A stretch of 64,000 nucleotides of DNA from Yersinia entomophaga (GTDB lineage Bacteria > Pseudomonadota > Gammaproteobacteria > Enterobacterales > Enterobacteriaceae). Below are positions 49,098-58,100 of the stretch, one piece after another (position 1 is the stretch's first letter; every line of letters starts with the position of its first letter). The translations under genes were made by a program, and so were the position numbers. A model generated the notes under the pieces. It was not told where the DNA came from and searched no databases. It worked only from the letters and a program-made list of their open reading frames with translations. The stretch is taken from contig NZ_CP010029.1 of assembly GCF_001656035.1 (NCBI RefSeq), forward strand, positions 3,408,074-3,472,073. The letters are read 5' to 3'.

Positions 49098-50702
49098 ATG
49101 GCTGATACTTTGCAGGCTGACGTGATTGTTATCGGGTCCGGCGTAGCGGGAGGGCTTGTCGCGCATCAGCTGGCGCTAGCGGGGAAATCGGTATTGATAC
49201 TAGAAGCGGGGCCGCGCTTACCGCGTTGGGAGATAGTGGAGAACTTCCGCAATCAGCCGGATAAATCAGACAACATGGCCGCTTATCCTTCTACTCCTTA
49301 CGCACCTCATCCCGAATTTAATCCTGATAATCACTACTTGATTCAAAAAGGGGAACACCCTTACGACGTACAATATATCCGTGCTGTTGGCGGGACAACC
49401 TGGCACTGGGCCGCTTCGGCCTGGCGTTTTTTACCGAATGATTTCAAATTAAAAACGCTGTATGGCGTGGGATTAGATTGGCCCATCGACTATACCGCGC
49501 TGGAAAAATGGTATTTCCGTGCTGAGCAGGAACTGGGCGTTTGGGGGCCGAACAATGAAGATTTGGGATCGCCCCGCGCGCAGCCTTATCCGATGGAACC
49601 ATTGCCGCTTTCATGGAACGAGCAGCGAATTAAAACCGTATTAAATGCGAATGGATTTTATGTTGTAACCGAGCCGGTGGCGCGAAATAGTCGTCCGTAT
49701 GATGGCAGGCCGACCTGCTGCGGTAACAATAACTGTATGCCGATTTGCCCCATTGGCGCGATGTATAACGGGATTACTCACGTTGAAAAAGCCGAACGAG
49801 CGGGGGCAATTGTTCGTCCGCAGGCGGTTGTTTATAAGCTGGAAGTGAACGATCGGCAGGAAATTGCTGCAGCCTTGTTTAAAGACGCTCAGGGCGGGGA
49901 ACATCGGGCTGAAGGGAAATTCTTTGTATTGGCTGCGAATGGCATAGAAATTCCGAAAATAATGCTGATGTCCGTCAGTGAAAAAAATCCTCGCGGAGTG
50001 GGCAATAGTTCAGACCGTGTGGGACGAAATCTGATGGACCATCCGGGTATTGGCGTGACTTTCCTGGCTAATGAAGCGCTGTGGCCGGGGCGTGGTCCGC
50101 AGGAAATGACGTCAATGGTGGGGTTCCGCGATGGCGCTTTCCGTGCTGAGTATGCGGCCAAAAAGATTCATTTATCGAATTTATCTCGTACGGACGAAGT
50201 GACAATCAATTTGCTCAAGCAGGGGGATTTACAGCTAGGGCCGCAGTTGGAGGCAAAAATCCGCGACCGGGCGGCTCGCTACGTGCGTTTTGACAGTTTT
50301 CACGAAATTTTGCCTCATATGGAAAACCGCATTATTCCCAGCCTAACGGAAAAAGACGCCATCGGCATACCTAAACCCGAGTTTTATTACGCCATGGATG
50401 ACTATGTGCGCAAAAGTGCATTGCATACCCAGCAGGTCTATGCTGATGCGGCGCGGCTAATGGGCGGAACCGAAGTGGTATTCCATAATGATTTCGCCAA
50501 CAACAATCACATTACTGGCACCACTATTATGGGGAACGACCCAAAAGACTCGGTGGTGGATAGTGATTGCCGTACTCACGATCATAAAAACCTGTTTATC
50601 GCCAGTAGCAGCGTGATGCCTACCGTGGGATCGGTTAACTGTACGCTGACTATCGCTGCGCTCTCTTTACGCATTGCCGAAACGTTAAAGGCCGAGGTGT
50701 GA
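49098..50702 (+). CDS. GMC-family FAD dehydrogenase, catalytic subunit with Fe-S cysteines
   Basis: A 534-residue GMC oxidoreductase. The FAD Rossmann motif is GSGVAGG (13-19). The cysteine set Cys207, Cys208, Cys213, Cys217 (CCGNNNCMPIC) is the pattern that binds a 3Fe-4S cluster in FAD-dependent glucose dehydrogenase of Burkholderia. The C-terminal GMC half has NNNHITGTTIMG and ends in the usual NCTLTIAALSLRIAETL. It has no signal of its own and should be co-exported with the Tat subunit 17 bp upstream. Substrate may be glucose, gluconate, sorbitol or another polyol; sequence alone does not decide. Confidence 0.88.
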   Translation: MADTLQADVIVIGSGVAGGLVAHQLALAGKSVLILEAGPRLPRWEIVENFRNQPDKSDNMAAYPSTPYAPHPEFNPDNHYLIQKGEHPYDVQYIRAVGGTTWHWAASAWRFLPNDFKLKTLYGVGLDWPIDYTALEKWYFRAEQELGVWGPNNEDLGSPRAQPYPMEPLPLSWNEQRIKTVLNANGFYVVTEPVARNSRPYDGRPTCCGNNNCMPICPIGAMYNGITHVEKAERAGAIVRPQAVVYKLEVNDRQEIAAALFKDAQGGEHRAEGKFFVLAANGIEIPKIMLMSVSEKNPRGVGNSSDRVGRNLMDHPGIGVTFLANEALWPGRGPQEMTSMVGFRDGAFRAEYAAKKIHLSNLSRTDEVTINLLKQGDLQLGPQLEAKIRDRAARYVRFDSFHEILPHMENRIIPSLTEKDAIGIPKPEFYYAMDDYVRKSALHTQQVYADAARLMGGTEVVFHNDFANNNHITGTTIMGNDPKDSVVDSDCRTHDHKNLFIASSSVMPTVGSVNCTLTIAALSLRIAETLKAEV

Positions 50703-50703
50703 T

Positions 50704-51960
50704 ATGAAAAAGCAAACTCTGGTCTGGCTGGCGTTATGCGGTGCCTTTAGCGCGACGGTGCAAGGAGCGGAAGGTACGGATCTGATTAAACGAGGGGAAT
50801 ATCTGACTCAGGCGGCAGACTGCGTAGCCTGCCATACCACCAAAGGGGGAAAGCCTTTTGCCGGAGGATTAGCCTTTAAAACGCCGATGGGAACCTTATA
50901 TTCACCGAATATTACGCCGGATAAAGCGACGGGTATTGGGGAGTGGAATGACGAAGAGTTTATTCGGGCGCTGCATGAGGGAAAAGGGAAAGATGGTGAG
51001 AATCTCTATCCCGCTTTCCCTTACACTTCATACACTTTACTAACGGATGATGACGTTAGGGCGATAAAAGCCTATCTGTTTAGCCTGCCTGCGGTACATC
51101 AGCCAAATCGTGAAAACGATATGCCATTCCCGTTCAATCAGCGTTGGGGACTGTGGTTTTGGAATTGGGTGAATTTTGAAGGGCAGCGTTTCCAGCCTGA
51201 TAATAATCAAAGCGCCGAGTGGAATCGCGGTGCCTACTTTGTCGAGGCGCTGGGGCACTGCGGGGAATGCCATACGCCGCGCAATTTCACCATGGGAATG
51301 AAAGACAGCAAAGCCTACGGTGGCGCTGAAATTAATGGCTGGACGGCATTTAATATTACTTCCGATCCTAATGCGGGGATTGGCAGTTGGAGCCAGGAGC
51401 AGTTGGTTCAATACCTGCGCAGCGGCCATGTTGACGGGAAAGCGCAGGCAGCCGGACCAATGGCCGAAGTGATTGAAAACAGTACCCGTCACCTGACAGA
51501 GAGCGACCTTAACGCGATGGCGGTTTATTTACGAACTTTGAAACCGCTGAATCTCGATGATGAAACCAAGAGCCGCTCAGACTGGGGGCAACCGGCAACC
51601 GGCGTCGATTCGCTACGCGGCAAGGCGTTTAGCGCCGATGATTACACTGATGGCGCGCGGCTGTATTTGGGGAACTGTGCTAGTTGCCACAGTTTTACCG
51701 GCGCGGGAGTTAAGGACGGTTATTATCCTTCTCTGATGAGAAACTCAGTGGTTGGAGCCACGACGCCGAATAATATGGTCAAAGTGATTTTGCACGGGGT
51801 GACTCGCCAGACTAACGACGGTGAAGTGTTCATGCCGGGTTTTGCCAACACCCTAAGTGATGAACAAGTTGCGACTCTCAGTAACTATTTGCTGCAACAG
51901 TTTGGTCAGCCGACGTTGAACATCAAAGCCGACGATGTGAAAGCATTACGCGAAAACTAG
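50704..51960 (+). CDS. Triheme cytochrome c subunit of the dehydrogenase
   Basis: A 418-residue protein with a Sec signal (MKKQTLVWLALCGAFSATVQGA) and three haem c motifs: CVACH (40-44), CGECH (186-190) and CASCH (325-329). It begins 1 bp after the catalytic subunit gene. In this family electrons pass FAD, 3Fe-4S, then three haems to ubiquinone in the inner membrane. Maturation would need the Ccm system elsewhere in the genome. Confidence 0.9.
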   Translation: MKKQTLVWLALCGAFSATVQGAEGTDLIKRGEYLTQAADCVACHTTKGGKPFAGGLAFKTPMGTLYSPNITPDKATGIGEWNDEEFIRALHEGKGKDGENLYPAFPYTSYTLLTDDDVRAIKAYLFSLPAVHQPNRENDMPFPFNQRWGLWFWNWVNFEGQRFQPDNNQSAEWNRGAYFVEALGHCGECHTPRNFTMGMKDSKAYGGAEINGWTAFNITSDPNAGIGSWSQEQLVQYLRSGHVDGKAQAAGPMAEVIENSTRHLTESDLNAMAVYLRTLKPLNLDDETKSRSDWGQPATGVDSLRGKAFSADDYTDGARLYLGNCASCHSFTGAGVKDGYYPSLMRNSVVGATTPNNMVKVILHGVTRQTNDGEVFMPGFANTLSDEQVATLSNYLLQQFGQPTLNIKADDVKALREN

Positions 51961-51970
51961 CCTGAGCATA

Positions 51971-52010
51971 GGGTAATCTGACGCGAAAGGAGCGAAGCGT
52001 CCGATTACCC
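51971..52010. repeat. 40-bp palindrome after the cytochrome gene
   Basis: GGGTAATC-GACGC (51971-51984) pairs with GCGTC-GATTACCC (51997-52010), a 13- to 14-bp stem with one mismatch. It lies between convergent genes, has no T-run, and may be a REP-like element or a bidirectional transcription end. Confidence 0.6.
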
Positions 52011-52026
52011 ATTGCCGAAATGATTT

Positions 52027-52455
52027 TTAGCTCGGTTTTACCCAATGCATCAAAATATATTCGCCATCTTCTCCTTTGCCGGTGGCGATTTTCTGCCAGC
52101 CATTTTGCTGATAAAACGCCAGCGCTCGCTGGTTGCGGACTAGACACTTTAACACCCCGGTAGCGGTCAATTCCCTCTGTACCGCCTGTAGCAGTAATTT
52201 TCCCACGCCAAGACCCTGGCTGCTCGGATCGACAAACAGGTTATGCAGAAAGTTTTCCTCCCGAAAAACCGAAGCAAAGCCCAGCCGGTTACCGTCCTCT
52301 ACCGCCACCAAAATCTTTTCTCCCAATACCGCTTTATCGAAGTCTTCCAGTCGGAAATTTTCCTGATTAATCCAGCTAAAGGCAGCCTGACGGGAAGCCA
52401 GATACAGCGTTCGTAAAAAGGGACGATCGGCTTCCTGATATTCACGAATGTTCAT
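52027..52455 (-). CDS. GNAT family N-acetyltransferase
   Basis: A 142-residue single-domain GNAT. The acetyl-CoA loop is VDPSSQGLGVGKLLL and motif B is VRNQRALAFYQQNGW. The substrate is unknown; relatives acetylate small amines or protein N-termini. It lies on the opposite strand to thiD and shares the divergent region that carries the TPP riboswitch. Confidence 0.85.
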   Translation of the reverse strand: MNIREYQEADRPFLRTLYLASRQAAFSWINQENFRLEDFDKAVLGEKILVAVEDGNRLGFASVFREENFLHNLFVDPSSQGLGVGKLLLQAVQRELTATGVLKCLVRNQRALAFYQQNGWQKIATGKGEDGEYILMHWVKPS

Positions 52456-52533
52456 TTTATCCCCCTGAGTAGCGACTTATCACCCTTGAGCCAGAGTTGA
52501 TCTTATCTTATCAACCGCTGATAATGGTCGTTC

Positions 52534-52618
52534 TGACTCGGGGTGCCGCGCTAACTCACTGTGTGGCTGAGATTTTACCCGTATTACCTGATCTGGATTA
52601 TGCCAGCGTAGGGAAGTC
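52534..52618 (+). promoter_or_regulatory. TPP riboswitch (THI element)
   Basis: The conserved blocks are in order: GACTCGGGGTGCC at the 5' side, GGCTGAGA (52565-52572), ACCCG, then ACCTGATCTGGATTATGCC and AGCGTAGGGAAGTC closing helix P1 with the initial GACT. It precedes thiD, as expected. Downstream, CCTCT (52626-52630) can pair with the GGAGG ribosome-binding site at 52658-52662 of a small leader ORF, so the likely control is Shine-Dalgarno sequestration when TPP is bound. Confidence 0.95.
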
Positions 52619-52665
52619 TCGGCATCCTCTGGGTACCGCCTTCTTGACCGCCGGTTGGGAGGAAT

Positions 52666-52758
52666 ATGTACCTTCGACCTACCGTTTTACTCGCTTCTGC
52701 TATCACAGCTTATCTGTTGTCTCCATCGATCGTCTTTTCCGTGGAGATATGCCAATGA
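52666..52758 (+). CDS. 30-residue hydrophobic leader ORF, overlapping thiD start
   Basis: It starts ATG at 52666, directly after GGGAGGAAT, the best ribosome-binding site in the region. It encodes a short peptide beginning MYLRPTVLLASAITAY with a hydrophobic core and a single Arg near the N-terminus. Its stop TGA overlaps the thiD start in an ATGA, the arrangement of translational coupling. Because the riboswitch ends 48 bp upstream, this ORF rather than thiD itself is the direct target of the expression platform. I know of no described equivalent. Confidence 0.6.
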   Translation: MYLRPTVLLASAITAYLLSPSIVFSVEICQ

Positions 52759-53555
52759 AACGTCTCAATGCATTAACCATAGCCGGAACTGACCCTAGCG
52801 GCGGCGCGGGTATTCAGGCTGATTTAAAAACCTTTTCTGCTTTGGGTGCTTACGGAACCAGCGTGGTAACGGCTTTAGTGGCGCAGAATACGCGAGGCGT
52901 GCAGTCGGTTTATGCGATAGACCCCGCATTTGTGGCCGCTCAATTGGATTCAGTCCTGAGCGATGTACGTATTGATAGCGCCAAATTGGGTATGTTGGCC
53001 AATGAAAATATCGTTCAGATAGTGGCAGAAAAGTTACGGCAATACCCACTGGATTTCGTGGTATTGGATACCGTGATGCTGGCCAAAAGTGGCGACCCGC
53101 TGTTAGAGCCTGCGGCGGTGGCGGCGCTGCGTCAGCAATTGTTGCCGCTGGTTTCCCTGATTACGCCAAACCTGCCGGAAGCGGCGGCGTTGTTGGATTG
53201 TCAGCCTGCGACTAATGAATGGGAAATGTGCGCTCAAGGGCGGGAATTACTGGCTATGGGCTGTCAGGGCGTATTGATGAAAGGCGGACATTTGACCGGT
53301 GGGGATAGCCCCGATTGGCTGTTTACGGCTAATGGCGAGTTCCGTTTCTGTTTACCCCGCATTGCCACTCGCCACACGCACGGCACTGGCTGCACGCTGT
53401 CGGCGGCGTTGGCGGCGCTACGACCAACACAGGAAAACTGGGCGACAACGGTCTCCGCTGCTAAATCTTATCTGCAAGGCGCGTTGGAGCAGGCGGATAC
53501 GCTGGAGGTTGGGCAAGGAATCGGGCCGGTTCACCACTTTTATCGTTGGTGGTAG
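52755..53555 (+). CDS. thiD: Hydroxymethylpyrimidine/phosphomethylpyrimidine kinase ThiD
   Basis: A 266-residue ribokinase-family enzyme, the E. coli length. The start is at 52755 (MKRLNALTIAGTDPSGGAGIQADLK); in-frame sequence upstream runs through the riboswitch and is not coding. The substrate loop GTDPSGGAG and the anion hole HGTGCTLSAALAA are present. It phosphorylates HMP and HMP-P in thiamine synthesis. Only weak ribosome-binding signal (GGAGATATGCCA) precedes it, consistent with coupling to the leader ORF. No thiM is adjacent, unlike E. coli thiMD. Confidence 0.96.
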   Translation: MKRLNALTIAGTDPSGGAGIQADLKTFSALGAYGTSVVTALVAQNTRGVQSVYAIDPAFVAAQLDSVLSDVRIDSAKLGMLANENIVQIVAEKLRQYPLDFVVLDTVMLAKSGDPLLEPAAVAALRQQLLPLVSLITPNLPEAAALLDCQPATNEWEMCAQGRELLAMGCQGVLMKGGHLTGGDSPDWLFTANGEFRFCLPRIATRHTHGTGCTLSAALAALRPTQENWATTVSAAKSYLQGALEQADTLEVGQGIGPVHHFYRWW

Positions 53556-53577
53556 CCCAGCCAGACTGGCGCTCAGT

Positions 53578-54444
53578 TTATTCGGCGATCAGGAATGGGC
53601 GGGTGAGAGCGAACAGCGCCAGCGCCCGCTGTAAGTGAACGGCGTCAAAAGGATTCAGAATAAAGTGCTCTGCGCCTTTACGTGGGCGAATGCAGGGTAA
53701 TAGGCTGATATTACCCTGCTGATCTTTTTTCTGATCAAATACATAGCTGCCGATGTCATGTTCGTTTTCTCGCCATGAAATCATCACCGCCGCGTGAGGA
53801 TGTTTATCACTTTTTGGCCGTATAGCGAAAAAATAATCTCCGGCCCAGAACCCGCCGAACTCGCCGTCAATCTGTCGGTTTTTACTGCAGAACACCGCGG
53901 AATCAGCAACCTGGTCGATGGCTTTCGGCGTAATTTCCTGATGAAGCCGCTGCCACAGCGGACGACCATTTTCCAACTGCCAGCAGGCTTCACCGAGATA
54001 ATCGTTCAGATCGCGCCAGTCTTGCTCTAACTGCTGGATCAAGGCTTTATCCAGAATATTGCGGTATTGCTGCATGCCGTTAAGCTCGCCTTCCAGCGCC
54101 TCGTAGGTAATCAATTCCATCGTCCGCGGGCGGCGGCGGAAGGTCATCCAGAGCACCATTTTAGGAATACGGAATTCGATAGACTGCACGCTCAGCCGAT
54201 GCCTATTGCCTTTATTCAGCACAAAACCGTTCGCGGTGCCGCGTTTATTCTGATAGTTACGTACCACCATCACGCTGTTTAGTCCCATCCAGCCGGTGAC
54301 GTAGTGTTCGTCCTCTGAGTTGGCGACATCCAGATCGACCACCATTTGTAGAATCTTGTCGGTGGTGACTGTCTTTAGCGCCGGAGCATCCGTCGCAGAA
54401 TAATACAATTTGGGTATGTTTTGAGAAAATTCGAGGCTAGGCAT
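53578..54444 (-). CDS. Conserved-looking protein of unknown function, 288 residues
   Basis: I do not recognise the family. It has no signal peptide or membrane segment and is rich in aromatic and charged residues. Notable stretches are VTGWMGLNSVMVVRNYQNK, FRIPKMVLWMTFRRRPRTME, EACWQLENGRPLWQRLHQE and a C-terminal NPFDAVHLQRALALFAL. It is convergent with thiD (22 bp) and divergent from ivy. The codon use looks like that of its neighbours and the start at 54444 gives a full-length ORF. Confidence 0.7.
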   Translation of the reverse strand: MPSLEFSQNIPKLYYSATDAPALKTVTTDKILQMVVDLDVANSEDEHYVTGWMGLNSVMVVRNYQNKRGTANGFVLNKGNRHRLSVQSIEFRIPKMVLWMTFRRRPRTMELITYEALEGELNGMQQYRNILDKALIQQLEQDWRDLNDYLGEACWQLENGRPLWQRLHQEITPKAIDQVADSAVFCSKNRQIDGEFGGFWAGDYFFAIRPKSDKHPHAAVMISWRENEHDIGSYVFDQKKDQQGNISLLPCIRPRKGAEHFILNPFDAVHLQRALALFALTRPFLIAE

Positions 54445-54639
54445 AGAGGCAGATCTTCTTGGTCAATAATCTGGTTCATAGCTTAACTCAAGTTGTCATA
54501 CCGATTGTTGAATAACTGAATTTAGCGTGGAAATTCGTGCTGGGGATCAACTTTTTCCTGCGTCGCGGGTCTTATGAACTGAATAACAGGGCGGTGAAAC
54601 CACTGTTGAATATCAAATGACATAAAAAGGATTGCGATA

Positions 54640-55098
54640 ATGAAAGGACAGAAAACCCTCCATTGTCTTTTACTGGGGACGTTATTGAGCGTGAGTTCAT
54701 GGAGTTTTGCCCAGCAAACGTTGACCACGGCAGAGTTAGTTCAGCAGCCGCAGTATAAAAGCAGCTGGCAAAAAATGATTAAAGGACAGAAGAATTTGCC
54801 TGCCTGGGCGCGTAAAGGTGCCGGAACCTCTGCGCCACCAGAATGGGCCGAGTGGGAAGGTAAAAAATATCAGGTTGGTAATATTTGTAAGCCTCACGAT
54901 TGCGCCAGCCATTTCTTGCTGGTGGCTTTCAGCGAGGATAAAAAGCGGGCTTGGGGCGTGCGGATTAGCGTAGAAGATAAGCCAGAAGCCCTGGAAACGC
55001 CGAGTCAATTTGCCACATACCAATGGTTAGGCCAGCCGGATGAAAGAATGAAAAACTTATTGATGGCGCAGCTCGAGAAAGATCCCAACTGGAAATAA
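54640..55098 (+). CDS. ivy: Inhibitor of vertebrate C-type lysozyme (Ivy)
   Basis: A 152-residue periplasmic protein. The signal peptide ends SWSFA before QQTLT. The lysozyme-inhibiting loop CKPHDC is at residues 83-88, with His86 entering the lysozyme active site in the E. coli protein and the two cysteines forming the loop disulfide. It protects peptidoglycan against host lysozyme when the outer membrane is breached. A terminator follows 24 bp later. Confidence 0.95.
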   Translation: MKGQKTLHCLLLGTLLSVSSWSFAQQTLTTAELVQQPQYKSSWQKMIKGQKNLPAWARKGAGTSAPPEWAEWEGKKYQVGNICKPHDCASHFLLVAFSEDKKRAWGVRISVEDKPEALETPSQFATYQWLGQPDERMKNLLMAQLEKDPNWK

Positions 55099-55122
55099 AC
55101 GCCCTTTCTGACGCGGAAAAAT

Positions 55123-55151
55123 AAAACGGCGCATTTAGCGCCGTTTTGTTT
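55123..55151. terminator. Bidirectional terminator between ivy and the NRPS gene
   Basis: AAAACGGCGC and GCGCCGTTTT form a perfect 10-bp stem. On the plus strand TTTTGTTT follows for ivy; on the minus strand TTTTATTTTT follows for the NRPS. Confidence 0.9.
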
Positions 55152-55172
55152 AGCTTCGCTCTATTGAACTGA

Positions 55173-58100
55173 CTATTTCTGCAGTGAATGGATAAATAAG
55201 CGATACCATTCGCTATTGACGGTTGGCAGCGTGATTTCAACCCGTTCTAACCGCTTCAGCGTCTGGCTGCTATCGTAATCGATGGTTGTTTCCTGCAAAG
55301 ATTGATAGAAGTTATCCAATTCCTCATCGCTGGACGTCATCATGTCCTGAATCAGTGGGGTGATAGGTAAAATCTCCCCTTGTTGATAGCGACGATGCGC
55401 CTCGCGGAGCCACTGACGATGGGAAACCACGGTCATCGGCTGTGGCAAATGAGCATTTAACTGCTCAATAAATTCACGTCGAGACATTCCTTCCATGGCG
55501 GAAAGGTGGAAGATATTCTCCGTCGGATAATGGCTAGAACCGAGATGCGCCAAAGCTTTCGCGGTGTAATCCACCGGAGTCAACTGGATATCGCCGTAGA
55601 CATCATCGAAGGCCATGCCCATCTGAACGCTGCTCTTAAACAGACGGTAAAATGCCTGTAGCTCGTCATAGCGCGCCAGTTCTGAATCGGCGGTAATCAG
55701 GCCCAGGCGGAAAATATTACAGGCAATGCCACGGGCGACGGCCAGATTGACGATTTCCTCGCCAACCCACTTACTCGCCACATAGCCTTGATCTGCAATG
55801 TGTTGCTCATCTTGAATTGATGACTGCTCATTCACCACGCGATGGCCTTGCTGCCCAATCGGGCTGAATACGTTCAGAGTCGACGCGAAATTCAGAATTT
55901 TGCGACTTCCCTGCGTGGTCAGACGCAGCAGTTCAACCAGACTTGCAACGTTGGCTTTATACGCCATTTCAAATGACTCAAGGTGATTCATGCTTACCGC
56001 CGAATGGAAAATAACTCCCACGTCCTGCGCTAAGCGTTGATAAAGCAGGTCGTCGATACCCAAACGCGGCGCTTTTATATCTCCTTGAATAGTGATGATG
56101 CGTTGCTCGTCGCCTTTGCGCCACAGCGACCATTCGGTAAGAATATTTCTCAACCGTTGCAGGCTATCCTGCTGGTTATGACCTCGTACCAGACAGTAAA
56201 TTTTGCTGTCGGTACTATCCAGTAATTCTCGCAGCAGGAAACGCCCCACAAAGCCCGTGGCACCGGTGAGGAAAATAGCATTTCCCTGATTGATAGACTG
56301 CGACTGTGGCTGAATATCTTCCGGTAACAACGCCTGTTGACGCAGGTTAATCACGTCGCTGACGCGAGCTTGCTGAGTGATTCGGCTCGCCAATTGTTTT
56401 ACCGTTGGCGCAATAAAGATGTCGCTGACGCTGACCTTATCATCGATAGCGGCATTGATCAGATTCACCGCGCTAACCGCCAGTAAAGAGTGCCCGCCCA
56501 GCTCAAAGAAGTGATCGTGGCGACCGACTTTTTCGCTGTCCAGCAGGCTTTGCCAGATTTCGGCAATCGTGGTTTCCAGCCCGGCCAGCGGCGCTTCATA
56601 AGGTTGATGCAGGAAGGCATTTTCCTGCGGAGCCGGTAAAGCCTTGCGATCCAGTTTACCGTTTGGCGTGATCGGCATACTATTCAGCAGCACATAGGCG
56701 GCGGGAATCATGTAATCCGGCAGACGGCTTTGCAGGTAGTGGCGCAAAGCCATAGGCTCCGGCGCAGGCGAGTTGGCATCAGCCACCAGATAGGCGACCA
56801 GCCGCTTGCTGCCTTTGTTGTCATCCAGCGCCAGCACTGCGGCGTCACTGATATTGGGGTGATCGTTAAGCTTAGTTTCGATTTCGCCCAATTCAATGCG
56901 GAATCCGCGAATTTTCACCTGATGATCGTTACGGCCGTGGAACTGTAGCCGTCCGTCTGCAAGATAGCTGGCCAGATCGCCGGTGCGATACATGCGAGCG
57001 CCTTCAACCGAACGGAAAGGATCGGGCAGGAAGCGCTCGGCGGTCATTTCTGGTAGGTTCAGATAACCGCGAGTGACGCCAGGCCCGCCGATATACACCT
57101 CGCCAATAACGCCTCTCGGCACCAGATTGCCGTGGTTATCCAACAGATAAATACGAATATTCGCCGTTGGACGGCCAATGGAATCAATCTGGCTGATACC
57201 CAATTTAGGTGAGTGAGTGGTCGCGGTAATGGTGGTTTCCGTTGGCCCATAGCAGTTCACCAGCTCAGGTTTCTCAGGGTAACGTTTGAGCCAGCGCTCC
57301 AGCATTTCCGGCGCGGCGGCTTCCCCGCTGATACATATCAGCCGTAGAGCGTTCGGCAACGGCCCGCGGCTTTCTTCGCACAGTTTGCGCCAGAACTGAT
57401 ACGGAATATCCAGATAGCTAATGCCATATTGCTCACACAGCTGCCAGAAATCGCTGCTACCAGCCAGCCATTGATCGTCCCGCAGCACCAAAGTGGCTCC
57501 AGAGGTTAACGCGGAGAATATCTCGGACACTGATACGTCAAAGGTGGTGTTGCAGAATTGCAGTACCTTATCCTGTGGGCCAAGATTCCATTGGCGGCAC
57601 CAGGTCACCATTTGTTGCACCAGATTGCCGTGCTCGACCAATACGCCTTTCGGATTACCGGTTGAGCCAGAGGTATAGATCACGTAGGCCAGATTCTGTG
57701 GAGCCAGGCTCGGCTGCGGATTTACCCCTGTCTCCTGTAATGGAGCGCTTACTGCTGGCAGTAATTCGTGAGGAACGCCGCAGTCTTTAAACAGCGGCAG
57801 TGTCGCCGGTTCAGCCAGAATAGCTACCGGTTTGGCATCTTCCAGCATGAATTTCAGTCGTTCAGGAGCAATATCATGTGGCAGAGAAAGATAAGCGCCG
57901 CCGGCCTTCAGGATCGCCAAAATGCCGACGATCATTTCCGGGCTGCGATCGGCGCAGATCGCTACCCGATCTTCCGCTTTGACGCCTTGTTCGATCAATA
58001 GATAAGCCAGGTGATTGGCTCGATTATTTAATTCGCCGTAACTCAATGAATAGGCGTTATTCACTAAAGCTATAGCGTCCGGGCTGCGCTCTGCATGTTG

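Noticed and set aside
52497..52754. In-frame 5' extension of thiD
   Set aside because: The sequence is the TPP riboswitch and leader; homologous ThiD starts at MKRLNALTIAGTDPSGG.
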